This document shows positions 31,443 through 41,647 of a stretch of 64,000 nt of DNA, piece after piece. Positions within the stretch are counted from its first letter, which is position 1, and each line of letters opens with the position of its first letter. The notes below the pieces were generated by a model, which worked only from the letters and a program-made list of their open reading frames with translations, was not told the origin of the DNA and made no database searches. Location: positions 1 through 64,000 of the forward strand of contig CAWBRW010000026.1 of the NCBI GenBank assembly GCA_963791235.1, given 5' to 3'. The stretch comes from JALORV01 sp963791235 (GTDB lineage Bacteria; Pseudomonadota; Gammaproteobacteria; Burkholderiales; Burkholderiaceae_F). Made by a program: the position numbers and the translations under genes.

Positions 31443-33500
31443 TCAGGCCGAGGCCGAGGTCTCTGCCAGCCCGCGCTTCGACAGCATCGGTTCCACCTTC
31501 GGGTCGCGCCCGCGAAACGCGCGGAACGCGGCTGCGGGTTCCAGCGTGTTGCCGGCGGAGTAGACATAGCGTTGCAGGCGCTCGGCAACGGCCGGATCGA
31601 ACGGGTTGCCGGCCTCGAGGAAGGCGTTGTAGCCGTCGGCGTCGAGCACTTCAGCCCACATGTAGACGTAATAGCCGGCCGCATAGCCCGAGCTCGCGAA
31701 CAGGTGCAGGAAGTGTGGCAGGCGGTGGCGCATCACGATCTCGCGCGGCATGCCGAGGCGCTTCAGTTCCTCGCGCTCGAACTCGGTGATATCCATGTCC
31801 TCGGCCACCGAGGCATGCAGCGCCATGTCGACCAGTGCGCAGGCGGTGTATTCGACGGTCTCGAAGCCCTGGTTGAAGCGGCGCGCCTGCTCCAGACGCG
31901 CGATCAGTTCGTCGGGCATCGGCGCGCCGGTCTCGACATGACGCGCATGCCGTCGCAGCACGTCGGGCTCGAGCAGCCAGTTCTCGAAGATCTGCGACGG
32001 CAGCTCGACGAAGTCGCGCAGCACCTGCGTGCCCGACAGGCTTTCAAAGGTCACCTGCGACAGCAGGCCGTGCAGCCCATGACCGAACTCATGGAACAGC
32101 GTCAGTGCATCGTCGAGCGAAAGCAGGGTCGACTCGCCCGGCGCGCCCTTCGCGAAGTTGTTGTTGTTGACGATGATCGGCAGCACGTCGCCGGCGATGC
32201 GCGACTGCAGACGATAGGAACTCATCCAGGCGCCGCCGCGCTTGGTCGGCCGCGCAAAGTTGTCGTGCAGGAACACGCCGATAGCGCGGTCGTCGCGGCC
32301 GCGAACTTCATAGACCTTCACGTCGGGGTGATAGGCCGCGATCTCGGGCCGAAGGATGAACGTCAGCCCGAAGAGACGCTGGGCGCAGTCGAATGCCGCG
32401 GCCACGATTCGTTCTAGCGCGAAGTACGGCTTGACGGCCGCGTCGTCCACCGCGTAGCGCACCTGCCGCACTTTTTCGGCGTAGTAACGCCAGTCCCATG
32501 GCTCGATCGTCGTTGGCTCGCCACGCGACGCCGCGAGCGCGGCCAGGGCGTCGCGCTCCTCCGTCGCTCGTTTCTTGGCCGGTGTCCACACCTGTTCCAG
32601 CAGTCGCGCGACGGCCGCCGGGGTTCCAGCCATCCGGTCGACCAGCGCATAGTCCGCGTACGTCCCGTAACCCATCAGCGACGCTTGTTCCCTTCGCAAT
32701 GCGAGGATCTCGCGGGCGATCGGACGGTTGTCATGCTCGCCAGCGTGTTCGCCACGCGACATCCAGGCCGTGAACGCCTGCTCGCGAAGATCGCGCCGAT
32801 CCGAGAAGGTCAGGAAAGGCACCACCAGCGAGCGGCTCAGCGTGATCGCCCACGAGTCCGGCCGGCCGCGCTGCTGCGCCGCCTGACGCGCCGACACGCG
32901 CACGAACGGCGGCAATCCGGCGAGTTCACGCTCGTCGGCCAGCCACAGGGCCCAGTTCGATTCGTCGTGCAGCACGTTCTGCGAGAACGCGGTCTGCAGT
33001 TCGGCCAGGCGCTGGACGATCGCGCCGAAGCGCTGCTTGTCGGCGGCGGACAGGCGGGCGCCGGCGAGCACGAAGTCCAGATGCACTCGCTCCAGCAGCC
33101 GTTGCGCTTCGGGCGCGAGGTCGAGCGCTTCGCGCCGCGCGTGCAGGTCATCCACGCGGCCAAACAACTTGTCGTTCAGGTAGATGGCGCTGTGGTGCGT
33201 CGCCAGCCGCGGCGCCATCGTGCGCTCGACGGCCTGCAGCTCAGGCGACGTTTCTGAGCTGCAGAGGTTGTGAAAAAGGTGACCGATGCGGGCCAGCAGC
33301 CGCCCGCTGGCATCGAACGCGGCGATCGTGTTGTCGAACGATGGCGCCTGCGACTGCGTCGCGATGCGCTCGATCTCGGCATTTTGCTGGGCCAGCGCCA
33401 CATCGAACGCCGCTACGAAATGCCCGGCGCGGACTTCACCGAACGGCGGCAGTCCGTACGGTGATTTCCACTCGTCAAGCAGGGGATTGTTTGAGGTCAT
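31443..33500 (-). CDS. prlC: oligopeptidase A (M3 family zinc metallopeptidase)
   Basis: Cytoplasmic thimet-type oligopeptidase that degrades short peptides, including cleaved signal peptides in enterobacteria. 685 residues from ATG 33500 (MTSNNPLLDEWKSPYGLPPF). The catalytic zinc motif LFHEFGHGLHGLLSQ is near residue 473, and LPSQIFENWLLEPDVL and YVYMWAEVLDADGYNAF are family-typical. Length fits OpdA/PrlC. The sequence is undamaged. Confidence 0.96.
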   Translation of the reverse strand: MTSNNPLLDEWKSPYGLPPFGEVRAGHFVAAFDVALAQQNAEIERIATQSQAPSFDNTIAAFDASGRLLARIGHLFHNLCSSETSPELQAVERTMAPRLATHHSAIYLNDKLFGRVDDLHARREALDLAPEAQRLLERVHLDFVLAGARLSAADKQRFGAIVQRLAELQTAFSQNVLHDESNWALWLADERELAGLPPFVRVSARQAAQQRGRPDSWAITLSRSLVVPFLTFSDRRDLREQAFTAWMSRGEHAGEHDNRPIAREILALRREQASLMGYGTYADYALVDRMAGTPAAVARLLEQVWTPAKKRATEERDALAALAASRGEPTTIEPWDWRYYAEKVRQVRYAVDDAAVKPYFALERIVAAAFDCAQRLFGLTFILRPEIAAYHPDVKVYEVRGRDDRAIGVFLHDNFARPTKRGGAWMSSYRLQSRIAGDVLPIIVNNNNFAKGAPGESTLLSLDDALTLFHEFGHGLHGLLSQVTFESLSGTQVLRDFVELPSQIFENWLLEPDVLRRHARHVETGAPMPDELIARLEQARRFNQGFETVEYTACALVDMALHASVAEDMDITEFEREELKRLGMPREIVMRHRLPHFLHLFASSGYAAGYYVYMWAEVLDADGYNAFLEAGNPFDPAVAERLQRYVYSAGNTLEPAAAFRAFRGRDPKVEPMLSKRGLAETSASA

Positions 33501-33739
33501 CGGGACACCTTCGAAGAGCCCGCAACGATACCGAATGCCCCGCGCTCCCGCGACGCCGTGCAACCCCGTGATTTCGGCATCGCACACAGCGACTTGAGGT
33601 CCGGACGACCGCGGCCATGCCCGGCGGATGGGCGGTACACCTCGCCGTTACGCGGCGTTTCCGTTTGTAAAGATGCTTGGGAGACGACCCGGCGTCGCGT
33701 TCAGATGCGCGAGGTCGGACAACAACAAAGGAGACGGTG

Positions 33740-35440
33740 ATGTTCCTCATCAGTCGCGCCGCGCACGCCGCACTGTTCGCCAGTGCCGTGGCACTCGGTC
33801 TGACGGCCTGCGGCGGCAGCTCATCTCCGGCCAGTCCGTCGCCGGCATCCCCGAGCGCCCCGAGTCCCGCTCCCCCACCGCCCGCCGCACCCACGGCAGA
33901 CGAAGCAGCGCGCTTCCTGGGTCAGGCCACGTTCGGCCCAACCGAAAGCGACATCGCCCGTGTGCAGGCGCTCGGTTATGGCGGGTGGATCGACGAGCAG
34001 TTCGCCATCGTGCCCACTCCACACCTCACCTACGTGCGGGCCAACGCCAATCCGCTGCTCTTCGGTGCCAATTTCAGCTTCATGCAGGACTCGTTCTGGC
34101 AGCAGGCCATCGCTGCCCCGGATCAGTTGCGCCAGCGCGTGAAGTTTGCGTTGTCACAGATCGTCGTCGTGTCGGCCGAGAGCGGGACTATCGCCACGGC
34201 GGCTGAAGGCCTGGCGAACTATGTGGATCTGCTTGGCGAGCACGCCTTCGGCAACTACCGCTCGCTGCTCGAAGCGGTCGCGACCAGTCCGATGATGGGT
34301 CTGTATCTCTCGCACCTGCGCAACCAGAAGGCCGACCCGGTCACCGGGCGCGTGCCGGACGAGAACTTTGCGCGCGAGGTGATGCAGCTGTTTTCCATCG
34401 GTCTCACCGAGATCAATCTCGACGGCTCGCCGAAGCTCGTCAACGGCCAACCCGTCGAGACTTACACGAACGCCGACATCACCGGCCTCGCCCGCGTGTT
34501 CACCGGCTGGAGCTGGGCGGCACAGGACACCTCGAACGCGAGCTTCAACGGCGGCGGCACCGCCTACGCCGATCGCATCGTGCGGCCGATGCAGCCGTAT
34601 CCCCAGTTCCACGAGAACGACAGCAAGTCCTTCCTCAACGTGACGATCCCGCCCGGTACGACGGCGCAGGACAGCTTGAGGATCGCGCTCGACACCTTGT
34701 TCAACCATCCGAACCTGTGTCCGTTCATCGGCAAGCAGCTGATCCAGCGACTCGTCACCAGCAATCCCTCCCCGGCATACGTCGGCCGGGTCTCGTCCGC
34801 CTGCGTCAACAACGGGGCCGGCGTACGCGGCGACATGAAGGCGATCGTGCGCTCGATCCTGCTCGACGACGAAGCGCGCAGCGCCGCCGGCCTCGCCAAT
34901 CCGCAGTTCGGCAAGTTGCGCGAGCCGGTGCTTCGACTGTCGCAGTGGGCGCGCTGCTTCGGTGCGACATCAGCGTCGGGCAACTGGCTGATCCGCAATC
35001 TCGACAGCCCCGCGACGTCGCTCGGTCAGCAGCCGCTGCGCGCACCGTCGGTCTTCAACTTTTTCCGTCCGGGCTACGTACCGGCGAATACCGCGATCGC
35101 CAGTGCCGGACTGGTGGCTCCGGAGTTCCAGATCACTGGCGAGACTTCGGTCGCCGGTTACACGAACTTCATGCAGGGCGTGATCTCGGTGGGCGTCGGC
35201 ATCAACCGCGATGTACGAGCCGCCTACAGCGCTGAACTGGCAGTGGCCGACAACGCCGACGCGCTGATCGACCGCGTCAACCGCTGCCTGATGGCCGGCG
35301 CGATGGGCACGCAGCAGCGCCAGGAGATCCGCGACGCCGTCAATGCGCTCGCGGTCACCGCCCCTAACGGCGCCGCCAACCGCGTCTACACCGCGGTGCT
35401 GCTGACGATGGCTTCGCCCGACTACCTGGTGCAGAAATAG
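33740..35440 (+). CDS. DUF1800-family lipoprotein
   Basis: 566 residues from ATG 33740. The N-terminus MFLISRAAHAALFASAVALG leads to the lipobox LTAC, then a Ser/Pro-rich linker (residues about 30-50). The DUF1800 domain begins ADEAARFLGQATFGPTESDI and contains VPDENFAREVMQLFSIGLTE and ITGLARVFTGWSW, both characteristic. The biochemical role of DUF1800 is not established. It is followed after 16 bases by a DUF1501 gene; the two families commonly occur as a pair. Confidence 0.93.
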   Translation: MFLISRAAHAALFASAVALGLTACGGSSSPASPSPASPSAPSPAPPPPAAPTADEAARFLGQATFGPTESDIARVQALGYGGWIDEQFAIVPTPHLTYVRANANPLLFGANFSFMQDSFWQQAIAAPDQLRQRVKFALSQIVVVSAESGTIATAAEGLANYVDLLGEHAFGNYRSLLEAVATSPMMGLYLSHLRNQKADPVTGRVPDENFAREVMQLFSIGLTEINLDGSPKLVNGQPVETYTNADITGLARVFTGWSWAAQDTSNASFNGGGTAYADRIVRPMQPYPQFHENDSKSFLNVTIPPGTTAQDSLRIALDTLFNHPNLCPFIGKQLIQRLVTSNPSPAYVGRVSSACVNNGAGVRGDMKAIVRSILLDDEARSAAGLANPQFGKLREPVLRLSQWARCFGATSASGNWLIRNLDSPATSLGQQPLRAPSVFNFFRPGYVPANTAIASAGLVAPEFQITGETSVAGYTNFMQGVISVGVGINRDVRAAYSAELAVADNADALIDRVNRCLMAGAMGTQQRQEIRDAVNALAVTAPNGAANRVYTAVLLTMASPDYLVQK

Positions 35441-35456
35441 TCTGGAGGACACGACG

Positions 35457-36833
35457 ATGAAACCCCTGAATGCGTCCCGCCGCACCTTCCTGCGCCACGT
35501 ATCTGCCCTCAGCCTGGCAGGCACCGCGGCTCCCTTCGCGCTGAATCTCGCCTCCATCGGTGCGGCATCGGCCTCGACCGCCGCCGACTACAAGGCGCTG
35601 GTGTGCGTCTTCCTCTACGGCGCGAACGACGCCCACAACACGGTCGTTCCCTACGACGCGGCCGGGTACTCGACCTATGCCGGCGTGCGCGGTGCACTCG
35701 CGTGGCCGCAGGCCGAACTGATACCGCTGGCTCCGGCCACGCCGCTGCCGGGCAGCCAGCAAGTGGCATTGCCTGCCGCACTTGCCCCGCTCGCGGCGTT
35801 GTTCGATGCAGGACGGTGCGCCGTCGTCGCCAATGTCGGCCCGTTAGTGGTACCGACCGACCGGACGAGTTTCAGCAACAAGTCGGTGCCGCTGCCGCCG
35901 AAACTCTTCTCGCACAACGACCAGCAGTCGGTGTGGCAGGCGTCGGTGCCGGAAGGTGCGAAATTCGGCTGGGGCGGACGCATCGGCGACCTGCTCGCGA
36001 GCCAGAACACGAATCAGCTCTTCACCTGCAACTCGCTGACCGGCAATGCGGTGTTCCTGAGCGGCCAGGTGGTGCAGCCGTTCCAGATCGATCCGGCACA
36101 GGGCTCGATCCCGTTCAACGCGCTGACGGCCGGTTCGCTGTACGGTTCGACGACCGGTGCATCGGCCCTGCGCGCCACGCTGACCCGCACTCGCGCACAC
36201 CTGATGGAAGGCGACCTGCGCAACATCAACCAGCGCTCGATCGACTCCAACACGGCGCTCGCGGCGGCACTGGCGGTGGCCCCGGCACTGACGACGCCGT
36301 TTCCCGCAGGCAGCCCGCTGGCCACGCAGCTGGCGATGGTGGCGAAGATCATCAGCGTCAGCGCGGAACTCGGCGCGAAGCGCCAGGTGTTCATGGTGTC
36401 GCTCGGCGGTTTCGACACGCACTCGGGGCAGGACACGACGCATCCGGCACTGCTCGGCCAGCTGGCCGGCGCCATCGACGCCTTCCAGAAGGCACTGGTC
36501 GAGCTCAACGCAGCGCAAAAGGTGACTCTGTTCACTGCATCGGACTTCGGCCGGACGCTGACAGTGAACGGCGACGGCACCGACCACGGCTGGGGTGGAC
36601 ATCACTTCGTCGTCGGCGGGGCCGTCAAGGGCAAGCAGGTCGTTGGCAGCTATCCCGACTTGACTCTGAACGGACCCACTGATGCCGGGAACGGCCGCCT
36701 GATCCCGACGACGGCGGTCGAGCAGTACGCTGCCACGCTGGCAGCGTGGATGGGTGTGAGCACGACCGACATTCCCCTGATCCTGCCGAATATCGTGAAC
36801 TTCCCCACGCACGACCTTGGCTTCATGAGCTGA
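35457..36833 (+). CDS. DUF1501-family secreted protein
   Basis: 458 residues. It has a twin-arginine type signal (SRRTFLRHVSALSLAGTAAP, then a hydrophobic stretch to SAS). The DUF1501 domain, related to sulfatases and alkaline phosphatases, shows YKALVCVFLYGANDAHNTVV, FMVSLGGFDTHSGQD and TASDFGRTLTVNGDGTDHGW, which place Asp and His residues for possible metal binding. Its partner is the upstream DUF1800 lipoprotein. Function unknown; export is probable. Confidence 0.93.
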   Translation: MKPLNASRRTFLRHVSALSLAGTAAPFALNLASIGAASASTAADYKALVCVFLYGANDAHNTVVPYDAAGYSTYAGVRGALAWPQAELIPLAPATPLPGSQQVALPAALAPLAALFDAGRCAVVANVGPLVVPTDRTSFSNKSVPLPPKLFSHNDQQSVWQASVPEGAKFGWGGRIGDLLASQNTNQLFTCNSLTGNAVFLSGQVVQPFQIDPAQGSIPFNALTAGSLYGSTTGASALRATLTRTRAHLMEGDLRNINQRSIDSNTALAAALAVAPALTTPFPAGSPLATQLAMVAKIISVSAELGAKRQVFMVSLGGFDTHSGQDTTHPALLGQLAGAIDAFQKALVELNAAQKVTLFTASDFGRTLTVNGDGTDHGWGGHHFVVGGAVKGKQVVGSYPDLTLNGPTDAGNGRLIPTTAVEQYAATLAAWMGVSTTDIPLILPNIVNFPTHDLGFMS

Positions 36834-36896
36834 CCCGGCTCACTCGGGAGACGCCCGGCGTTATGCTGCGCGTCCATCTGCCTGCCGGAGGCCCCG

Positions 36897-37310
36897 ATGA
36901 GCATGCCCGCGCCGCTGAACACACCGAACGAGTCGCTCGTCACGACGACACATATTGTTTACGCGCTGCACACGCTCGGGCTCGTGATCGGTGCGTTCGG
37001 TACCGCAACGGTGATCGGAACCTTTCTCTTTGGCTGGCCGTCGATCATCGCGGTGATCATCAACTACGTGAAGCGCAGCGAGGTGCGCGGCACCTGGCTC
37101 GAATCGCACTTCTCGTGGCAGATCCGCACCTTCTGGTGGGCGCTGCTGTGGGCGGTGATCATCGGCACCGTCGGCGCCGTCTTTGCGATCGTGCTGGTCG
37201 GCTTCGCCATATGGATCATCGGCTTCTTCCTGCTGGGCATCTGGGCGATCTACCGCATCGCGCGCGGCTGGCTGCGCCTCAAGGACCGTCAGCCGATGCC
37301 GGGCCCTTGA
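36897..37310 (+). CDS. small membrane protein, DUF4870-like
   Basis: 137 residues with three to four hydrophobic segments (THIVYALHTLGLVIGAFGTA, GWPSIIAVIINYVKR, FWWALLWAVIIGTVGAVFAI and IWIIGFFLLGIWAIYRIARG). The segment RGTWLESHFSWQIRTFWW is typical of a widespread proteobacterial small membrane family often placed in DUF4870. Function unknown. It stands alone between the DUF1501 gene and the oxidoreductase. Confidence 0.82.
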   Translation: MSMPAPLNTPNESLVTTTHIVYALHTLGLVIGAFGTATVIGTFLFGWPSIIAVIINYVKRSEVRGTWLESHFSWQIRTFWWALLWAVIIGTVGAVFAIVLVGFAIWIIGFFLLGIWAIYRIARGWLRLKDRQPMPGP

Positions 37311-37516
37311 CCCTCTTGGTCGTGCGGCGATCGCCAATCGCGGTGCCGCAGGATTGAGTCACCTGCAGCGCGGTGCTACGCTCGCCGCCACTCTGAAAAC
37401 CCGCTTCCGCGGACACACGCCGAGCGCGCCCACAAGGCGCTTTCCGGCCGCACGGCACAGGGACACCCCGCCCGACTGCCGCGCTCCCAAGAACACGATT
37501 TTTGGCAGGAGTCTTG

Positions 37517-40500
37517 ATGAACGCGCCCCTCCCTGAAGCCGTCCGCCGTGCACTGGCGGAGGTCACCCTCGACGACAAGTGGACACTGGACCGCGGCCGC
37601 GCTTACATGAGCGGTACGCAGGCACTCATCCGTCTCGCGATGCTGCAGCGGCAGCGCGACCAGCTTGTTGGTCTGAACACTGCAGGCTTTATCACCGGCT
37701 ACCGCGGTTCGCCGCTCGGCGGTGTGGATCAGACCGCGTGGAAAGCGAAGAAACATCTCGAGCGCCACCACGTGAAGTTCCAGCCGGGACTGAACGAGGA
37801 TCTCGCGGCCACCAGCGTGTGGGGCTCGCAGCAGGTCAACATGTTCGAAGGCGCGAAGTACGACGGCGTCTTTTCGATGTGGTACGGCAAAGGGCCGGGT
37901 GTCGACCGCTGCGGCGACGTGTTCAAGCACGCGAATGCGGCCGGCACCAGCCAGCACGGAGGAGTGCTGGCGCTGGCGGGAGATGACCATGGGGCCAAGT
38001 CATCGACCCTCCCCCACCAGTCCGACCACATCTTCAAAGCCTGCATGATTCCGGTGCTGTTCCCGGCCACGGTGCAGGAATACCTCGACATGGGCCTGCA
38101 CGGCTTCGCGATGAGCCGCTACGCCGGCGTCTGGGTTGGCATGAAGACCGTGACCGAAGTGGTCGAGGCCTCCGCGTCGGTCATCGTCGACCCCGAGCGC
38201 GTCGATATCCAGTTGCCAACCGATTTCGCGATGCCCTTGGGCGGGCTCAACATCCGCTGGCCGGACACTGCGCTCGAGATGGAAGCGCGCCTGCTCGATT
38301 ACAAGCTGTACGCCGCGCTCGCTTACTGCCGTGCCAACAAGCTCAATTACACGGCAATCGATTCGCCGCATGCACGCTTCGGCATCGTCGCCAGCGGCAA
38401 GGCCTACCTGGACACGCGGCAGGCGCTCGCCGACCTGGGTCTCGATGAAGAGACGTGCCATCAGATCGGTATCCGGCTCTTCAAGTGCGGCATGGTGTGG
38501 CCGCTTGAGCCGCATACGGTCGGCACCTTCGCTGAGGGTCTTGAGGAGATCCTGGTCGTCGAGGAAAAGCGCCAGATGATCGAATACCAGGTGAAGGAAG
38601 AGCTCTTCAACTGGATCGGCAAGGGCAAGCGCATTCCGCGCGTCATCGGCAAGTTCGACGAGAAGGATGGCGGCGAGTGGTCGGTGCCGCAGGGCAACTG
38701 GATCCTGCCCGCGCATTCCGAGTTCTCGCCGGCCATCGTCGCCAAGGCGATCGTGGCGCGCATCGGCAAGCTCGATCTGCCGGCCGACATTCGCGCCCGC
38801 ATGCAGTCGCGCCTGGCGATCATCGAAGCCAAGGAGAAGGCGCTCGCCAAGCCACGCGTCGTTCCCGAACGCAAGCCCTGGTTCTGCTCGGGCTGCCCGC
38901 ACAACACCTCGACCAACCTGCCGGATGGCTCGCGCGCGGTGGCCGGCATCGGCTGCCACTACATGGTCGTGTGGATGGATCGCAATACGTCCACCTACAC
39001 GCAGATGGGCGGCGAGGGCGTGCCGTGGATCGGCCAGGCGCCCTTCACCAACGAGAAACACATCTTCGCGAACCTCGGCGACGGCACGTATTTCCACTCC
39101 GGCTCGCTGGCGGTCCGCGCCGCGGTGGCAGCCAACGTGCCGGTCACCTACAAGATCCTGTTCAACGATGCGGTGGCGATGACCGGCGGGCAGCCGACCG
39201 ACGGCCAGATCACCGCGCCACAGATCACGCAGCAGATGCACGCCGAGGGCGTAAAGAAGATTGTCATCGTCACCGATGAGCCGTCGAAGTACGACGCCAC
39301 CAGCGAACTCGACCACAGCGCGGTCAATGCGCACGGCGCCACCGGCGATGCGTGGAAGCTCGCTCCGGGAGTGACGGTGCATCACCGCGACGAACTGGAT
39401 CGCATCCAGCGCGAGATGCGCGAATACCCCGGTGTGTCGGTACTGATCTACGACCAGACCTGCGCCTCCGAAAAGCGCCGCCGCCGCAAGAAGAACACGC
39501 CGGAAAAGACCGTGTTTCCGGATCCCGCGCGCCGCGTTGTCATCAATGACCTCGTCTGCGAAGGCTGCGGCGACTGCAGCGTCAAGTCCAATTGCCTGTC
39601 GGTCGAGCCACTCGAGACCGAGTTCGGGCGCAAGCGCACGATCAACCAGTCGAGTTGCAACAAGGACTACTCCTGCCTGAATGGCTTCTGTCCGAGCTTC
39701 GTCACGGTCGAAGGCGGCAAGCCGAAAAAGGGCAAGGCGTCGCTCAGCGCCGCGATGCCTGACCTGCCGACACCGGAGTTGCCGGCGCTGCGGTCGCGCG
39801 GCACCTACGGCGTGGTCATCACGGGCGTCGGCGGTACCGGTGTCGTCACGATCGGCCAGTTGCTCGGCATGGCGGCGCACGTGGAGGGTCGCGGGGTTTC
39901 AGTGCTCGACATGGCCGGGCTGGCGCAAAAGGGCGGCGCGGTGTTCTCGCACGTGCAGATCGCCCCGACGCCAGCCGATCTCTTCGCGACGCGGATCGCG
40001 ATGGGCGAGGCCGATGTGCTGCTCGGCTGCGACCTGATTGTCACGACCAGCAACGAGGCGTTGTCGAAGATCCAGCTCGGCAAGACCAAGGCCGTCGTCA
40101 ACACATCCGAGTCGCCGACGGCGGATTTCGTCCGCAACCCGGACTGGCAGTTCGGCGGCGGCAACCTTGCGCAGCAGGTGCGCAATGCTGTCGGCACCGA
40201 TGCGGACTGCACCTTCGTCGATGCAAACGCACTTGCGACGGCGCTGATGGGCGACGCCATTTACACCAACCCGTTCATGCTGGGGTACGCATGGCAGAAG
40301 GGCTGGATCCCGCTGGCGCACGAAACGCTGCTGCGCGCGATCGAACTGAATGGCGTGGCCATCGATACCAACAAAAAGGCGTTCGAGTGGGGCCGGTATG
40401 CCGCGCATGATGTCGAGGCCGTGAGTCGCATCGCGTTCCCGGACGCGGCGAGAAATGTCGTCGAGCTGAAGCGCTTCGCTTCGTCGCTCGAGGACATCGT

Positions 40501-41155
40501 TGCGCGGCGCGTCGAGTTCCTCACCGGCTACCAGAATGCTTCTTACGCGAAGCGCTATGCGGATCTCGTAGAGCGGGTGCGCCGTGTCGAGTCGGACCGG
40601 CTCCAGTCAACGAAGATCGCCGAAGCGGTCGCCCGCAACTATTTCAAGCTGCTCGCCTACAAAGATGAATACGAGGTCGCCCGGTTGCACTCCGACCCGG
40701 CATTCCGCGAACGCATCGCCAGCCAGTTCGAAGGCGACTACAAACTCAACTTCCACCTGGCGCCGCCGCTGCTGTCGCGCCCGGACCCGGTGACTGGCCG
40801 CATCAAGAAGATGACATTCGGTCCATGGGCGTTGACGCTGTTCTCACTCCTGGCACGCCTGAGACCGTTGCGCGGAACCGCCCTCGACATCTTCGGCTAC
40901 CTCCCCGAGCGGCGCACCGAGCGGGCGCTGATCGTCGAGTACGAGACGCTGGTCGACGAAGTGCTGTCGCGGCTGAGCGCGGACAACCACGCGGTTGCGC
41001 TGCAGCTGGCCGGCCTCCCGGACGAGATTCGCGGTTACGGCCACGTGAAGGAGCGCAACCTGGCGACCGTGCGTGAGAAGTGGTCATCTCTGCTGGCGCG
41101 CCTGCGCGGACAGACCAACGCTCAGGTCATTCGCATGCCGCAGAAGGCGGCTTGA
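37517..41155 (+). CDS. indolepyruvate ferredoxin oxidoreductase, fused alpha-beta-gamma type
   Basis: Thiamine-diphosphate enzyme that oxidatively decarboxylates aryl pyruvates to aryl-acetyl-CoA with ferredoxin. It has 1212 residues from ATG 37517, with GGCAGGAG upstream. The N-terminal half has the pyrimidine-binding domain (YRGSPLGGVDQTAWKAKKHL). CSGCPHNTSTNLPDGSRAV near residue 457 starts the TPP-binding domain, which includes GEGVPWIGQAPFTNEKHIFA. A 4Fe-4S site follows (CEGCGDCSVKSNC, about 680-693). The gamma domain begins near residue 763 (GVVITGVGGTGVVTIGQLLG). A large single-chain form is typical of proteobacteria. It could serve phenylalanine or tryptophan breakdown together with the aminotransferase, by inference. 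Confidence 0.94.
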   Translation: MNAPLPEAVRRALAEVTLDDKWTLDRGRAYMSGTQALIRLAMLQRQRDQLVGLNTAGFITGYRGSPLGGVDQTAWKAKKHLERHHVKFQPGLNEDLAATSVWGSQQVNMFEGAKYDGVFSMWYGKGPGVDRCGDVFKHANAAGTSQHGGVLALAGDDHGAKSSTLPHQSDHIFKACMIPVLFPATVQEYLDMGLHGFAMSRYAGVWVGMKTVTEVVEASASVIVDPERVDIQLPTDFAMPLGGLNIRWPDTALEMEARLLDYKLYAALAYCRANKLNYTAIDSPHARFGIVASGKAYLDTRQALADLGLDEETCHQIGIRLFKCGMVWPLEPHTVGTFAEGLEEILVVEEKRQMIEYQVKEELFNWIGKGKRIPRVIGKFDEKDGGEWSVPQGNWILPAHSEFSPAIVAKAIVARIGKLDLPADIRARMQSRLAIIEAKEKALAKPRVVPERKPWFCSGCPHNTSTNLPDGSRAVAGIGCHYMVVWMDRNTSTYTQMGGEGVPWIGQAPFTNEKHIFANLGDGTYFHSGSLAVRAAVAANVPVTYKILFNDAVAMTGGQPTDGQITAPQITQQMHAEGVKKIVIVTDEPSKYDATSELDHSAVNAHGATGDAWKLAPGVTVHHRDELDRIQREMREYPGVSVLIYDQTCASEKRRRRKKNTPEKTVFPDPARRVVINDLVCEGCGDCSVKSNCLSVEPLETEFGRKRTINQSSCNKDYSCLNGFCPSFVTVEGGKPKKGKASLSAAMPDLPTPELPALRSRGTYGVVITGVGGTGVVTIGQLLGMAAHVEGRGVSVLDMAGLAQKGGAVFSHVQIAPTPADLFATRIAMGEADVLLGCDLIVTTSNEALSKIQLGKTKAVVNTSESPTADFVRNPDWQFGGGNLAQQVRNAVGTDADCTFVDANALATALMGDAIYTNPFMLGYAWQKGWIPLAHETLLRAIELNGVAIDTNKKAFEWGRYAAHDVEAVSRIAFPDAARNVVELKRFASSLEDIVARRVEFLTGYQNASYAKRYADLVERVRRVESDRLQSTKIAEAVARNYFKLLAYKDEYEVARLHSDPAFRERIASQFEGDYKLNFHLAPPLLSRPDPVTGRIKKMTFGPWALTLFSLLARLRPLRGTALDIFGYLPERRTERALIVEYETLVDEVLSRLSADNHAVALQLAGLPDEIRGYGHVKERNLATVREKWSSLLARLRGQTNAQVIRMPQKAA

Positions 41156-41290
41156 GGTTGAACCCAGGTCAAGGTTCGGGACGGTGCCGTCCCGTTATTG
41201 CGTCGAATCGACTTCTGCGTCAAATCCCTGCGCCATTGCCGTGGCGCGCGTCGACGCACATCGTTATCGTTGCCTCGCACTGGGAGGCTT

Positions 41291-41647
41291 ATGCGAGACA
41301 ACGATCTGCCCTCGGCTTGTTCTGCCGGTGGGTCCGAAAACCCGGCACGCCTGGCCGAGCGGCTCGCGGTACTGGCGCGAGAAGCACGCCTGCTCGAGTT
41401 TGCACTCGACGGCAACTGCGATAGCGCGCCGCAACTTGCCAGCGACCTCGAGGCGGCGCTCGAGAATGCGATGGATGCCGACTCGGCCGAAGAGCTGGCG
41501 CAGGCGTCGATTGCGCTGGAGGCGGCGCTCGGCGAAATCCTCGGTCGGGGTATGCAGTTTTCGGCCGAAATGACCGAGATGGAAGTCGACGGCGTGCTCG
41601 GACGTACGCGCATGCCGGTGCTGACGGCCGTACTGACTACCGGGTAG
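41291..41647 (+). CDS. hypothetical protein
   Basis: 118 residues from ATG 41291, preceded by GGGAGG. It is acidic and helix-rich: ARLAERLAVLAREARLLEFA, LASDLEAALENAMDADSAEE and LAQASIALEAALGEILGRGM. There is no signal peptide or membrane segment. I do not recognise the family. Strand and spacing allow expression on its own, downstream of the oxidoreductase. Confidence 0.6.
   Translation: MRDNDLPSACSAGGSENPARLAERLAVLAREARLLEFALDGNCDSAPQLASDLEAALENAMDADSAEELAQASIALEAALGEILGRGMQFSAEMTEMEVDGVLGRTRMPVLTAVLTTG

Noticed and set aside
38000..39880. Minus-strand open frame of 626 codons opposite the indolepyruvate oxidoreductase
   Set aside because: Antisense to strongly conserved Fe-S and TPP motifs; no start context or recognisable domain.
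41156..41200. GTTGAACCCAGGTCAAGG as a third GntR operator
   Set aside because: It has only a short TTGA/TCAA symmetry and lacks the TGGTCwGACCA core of the two good sites.
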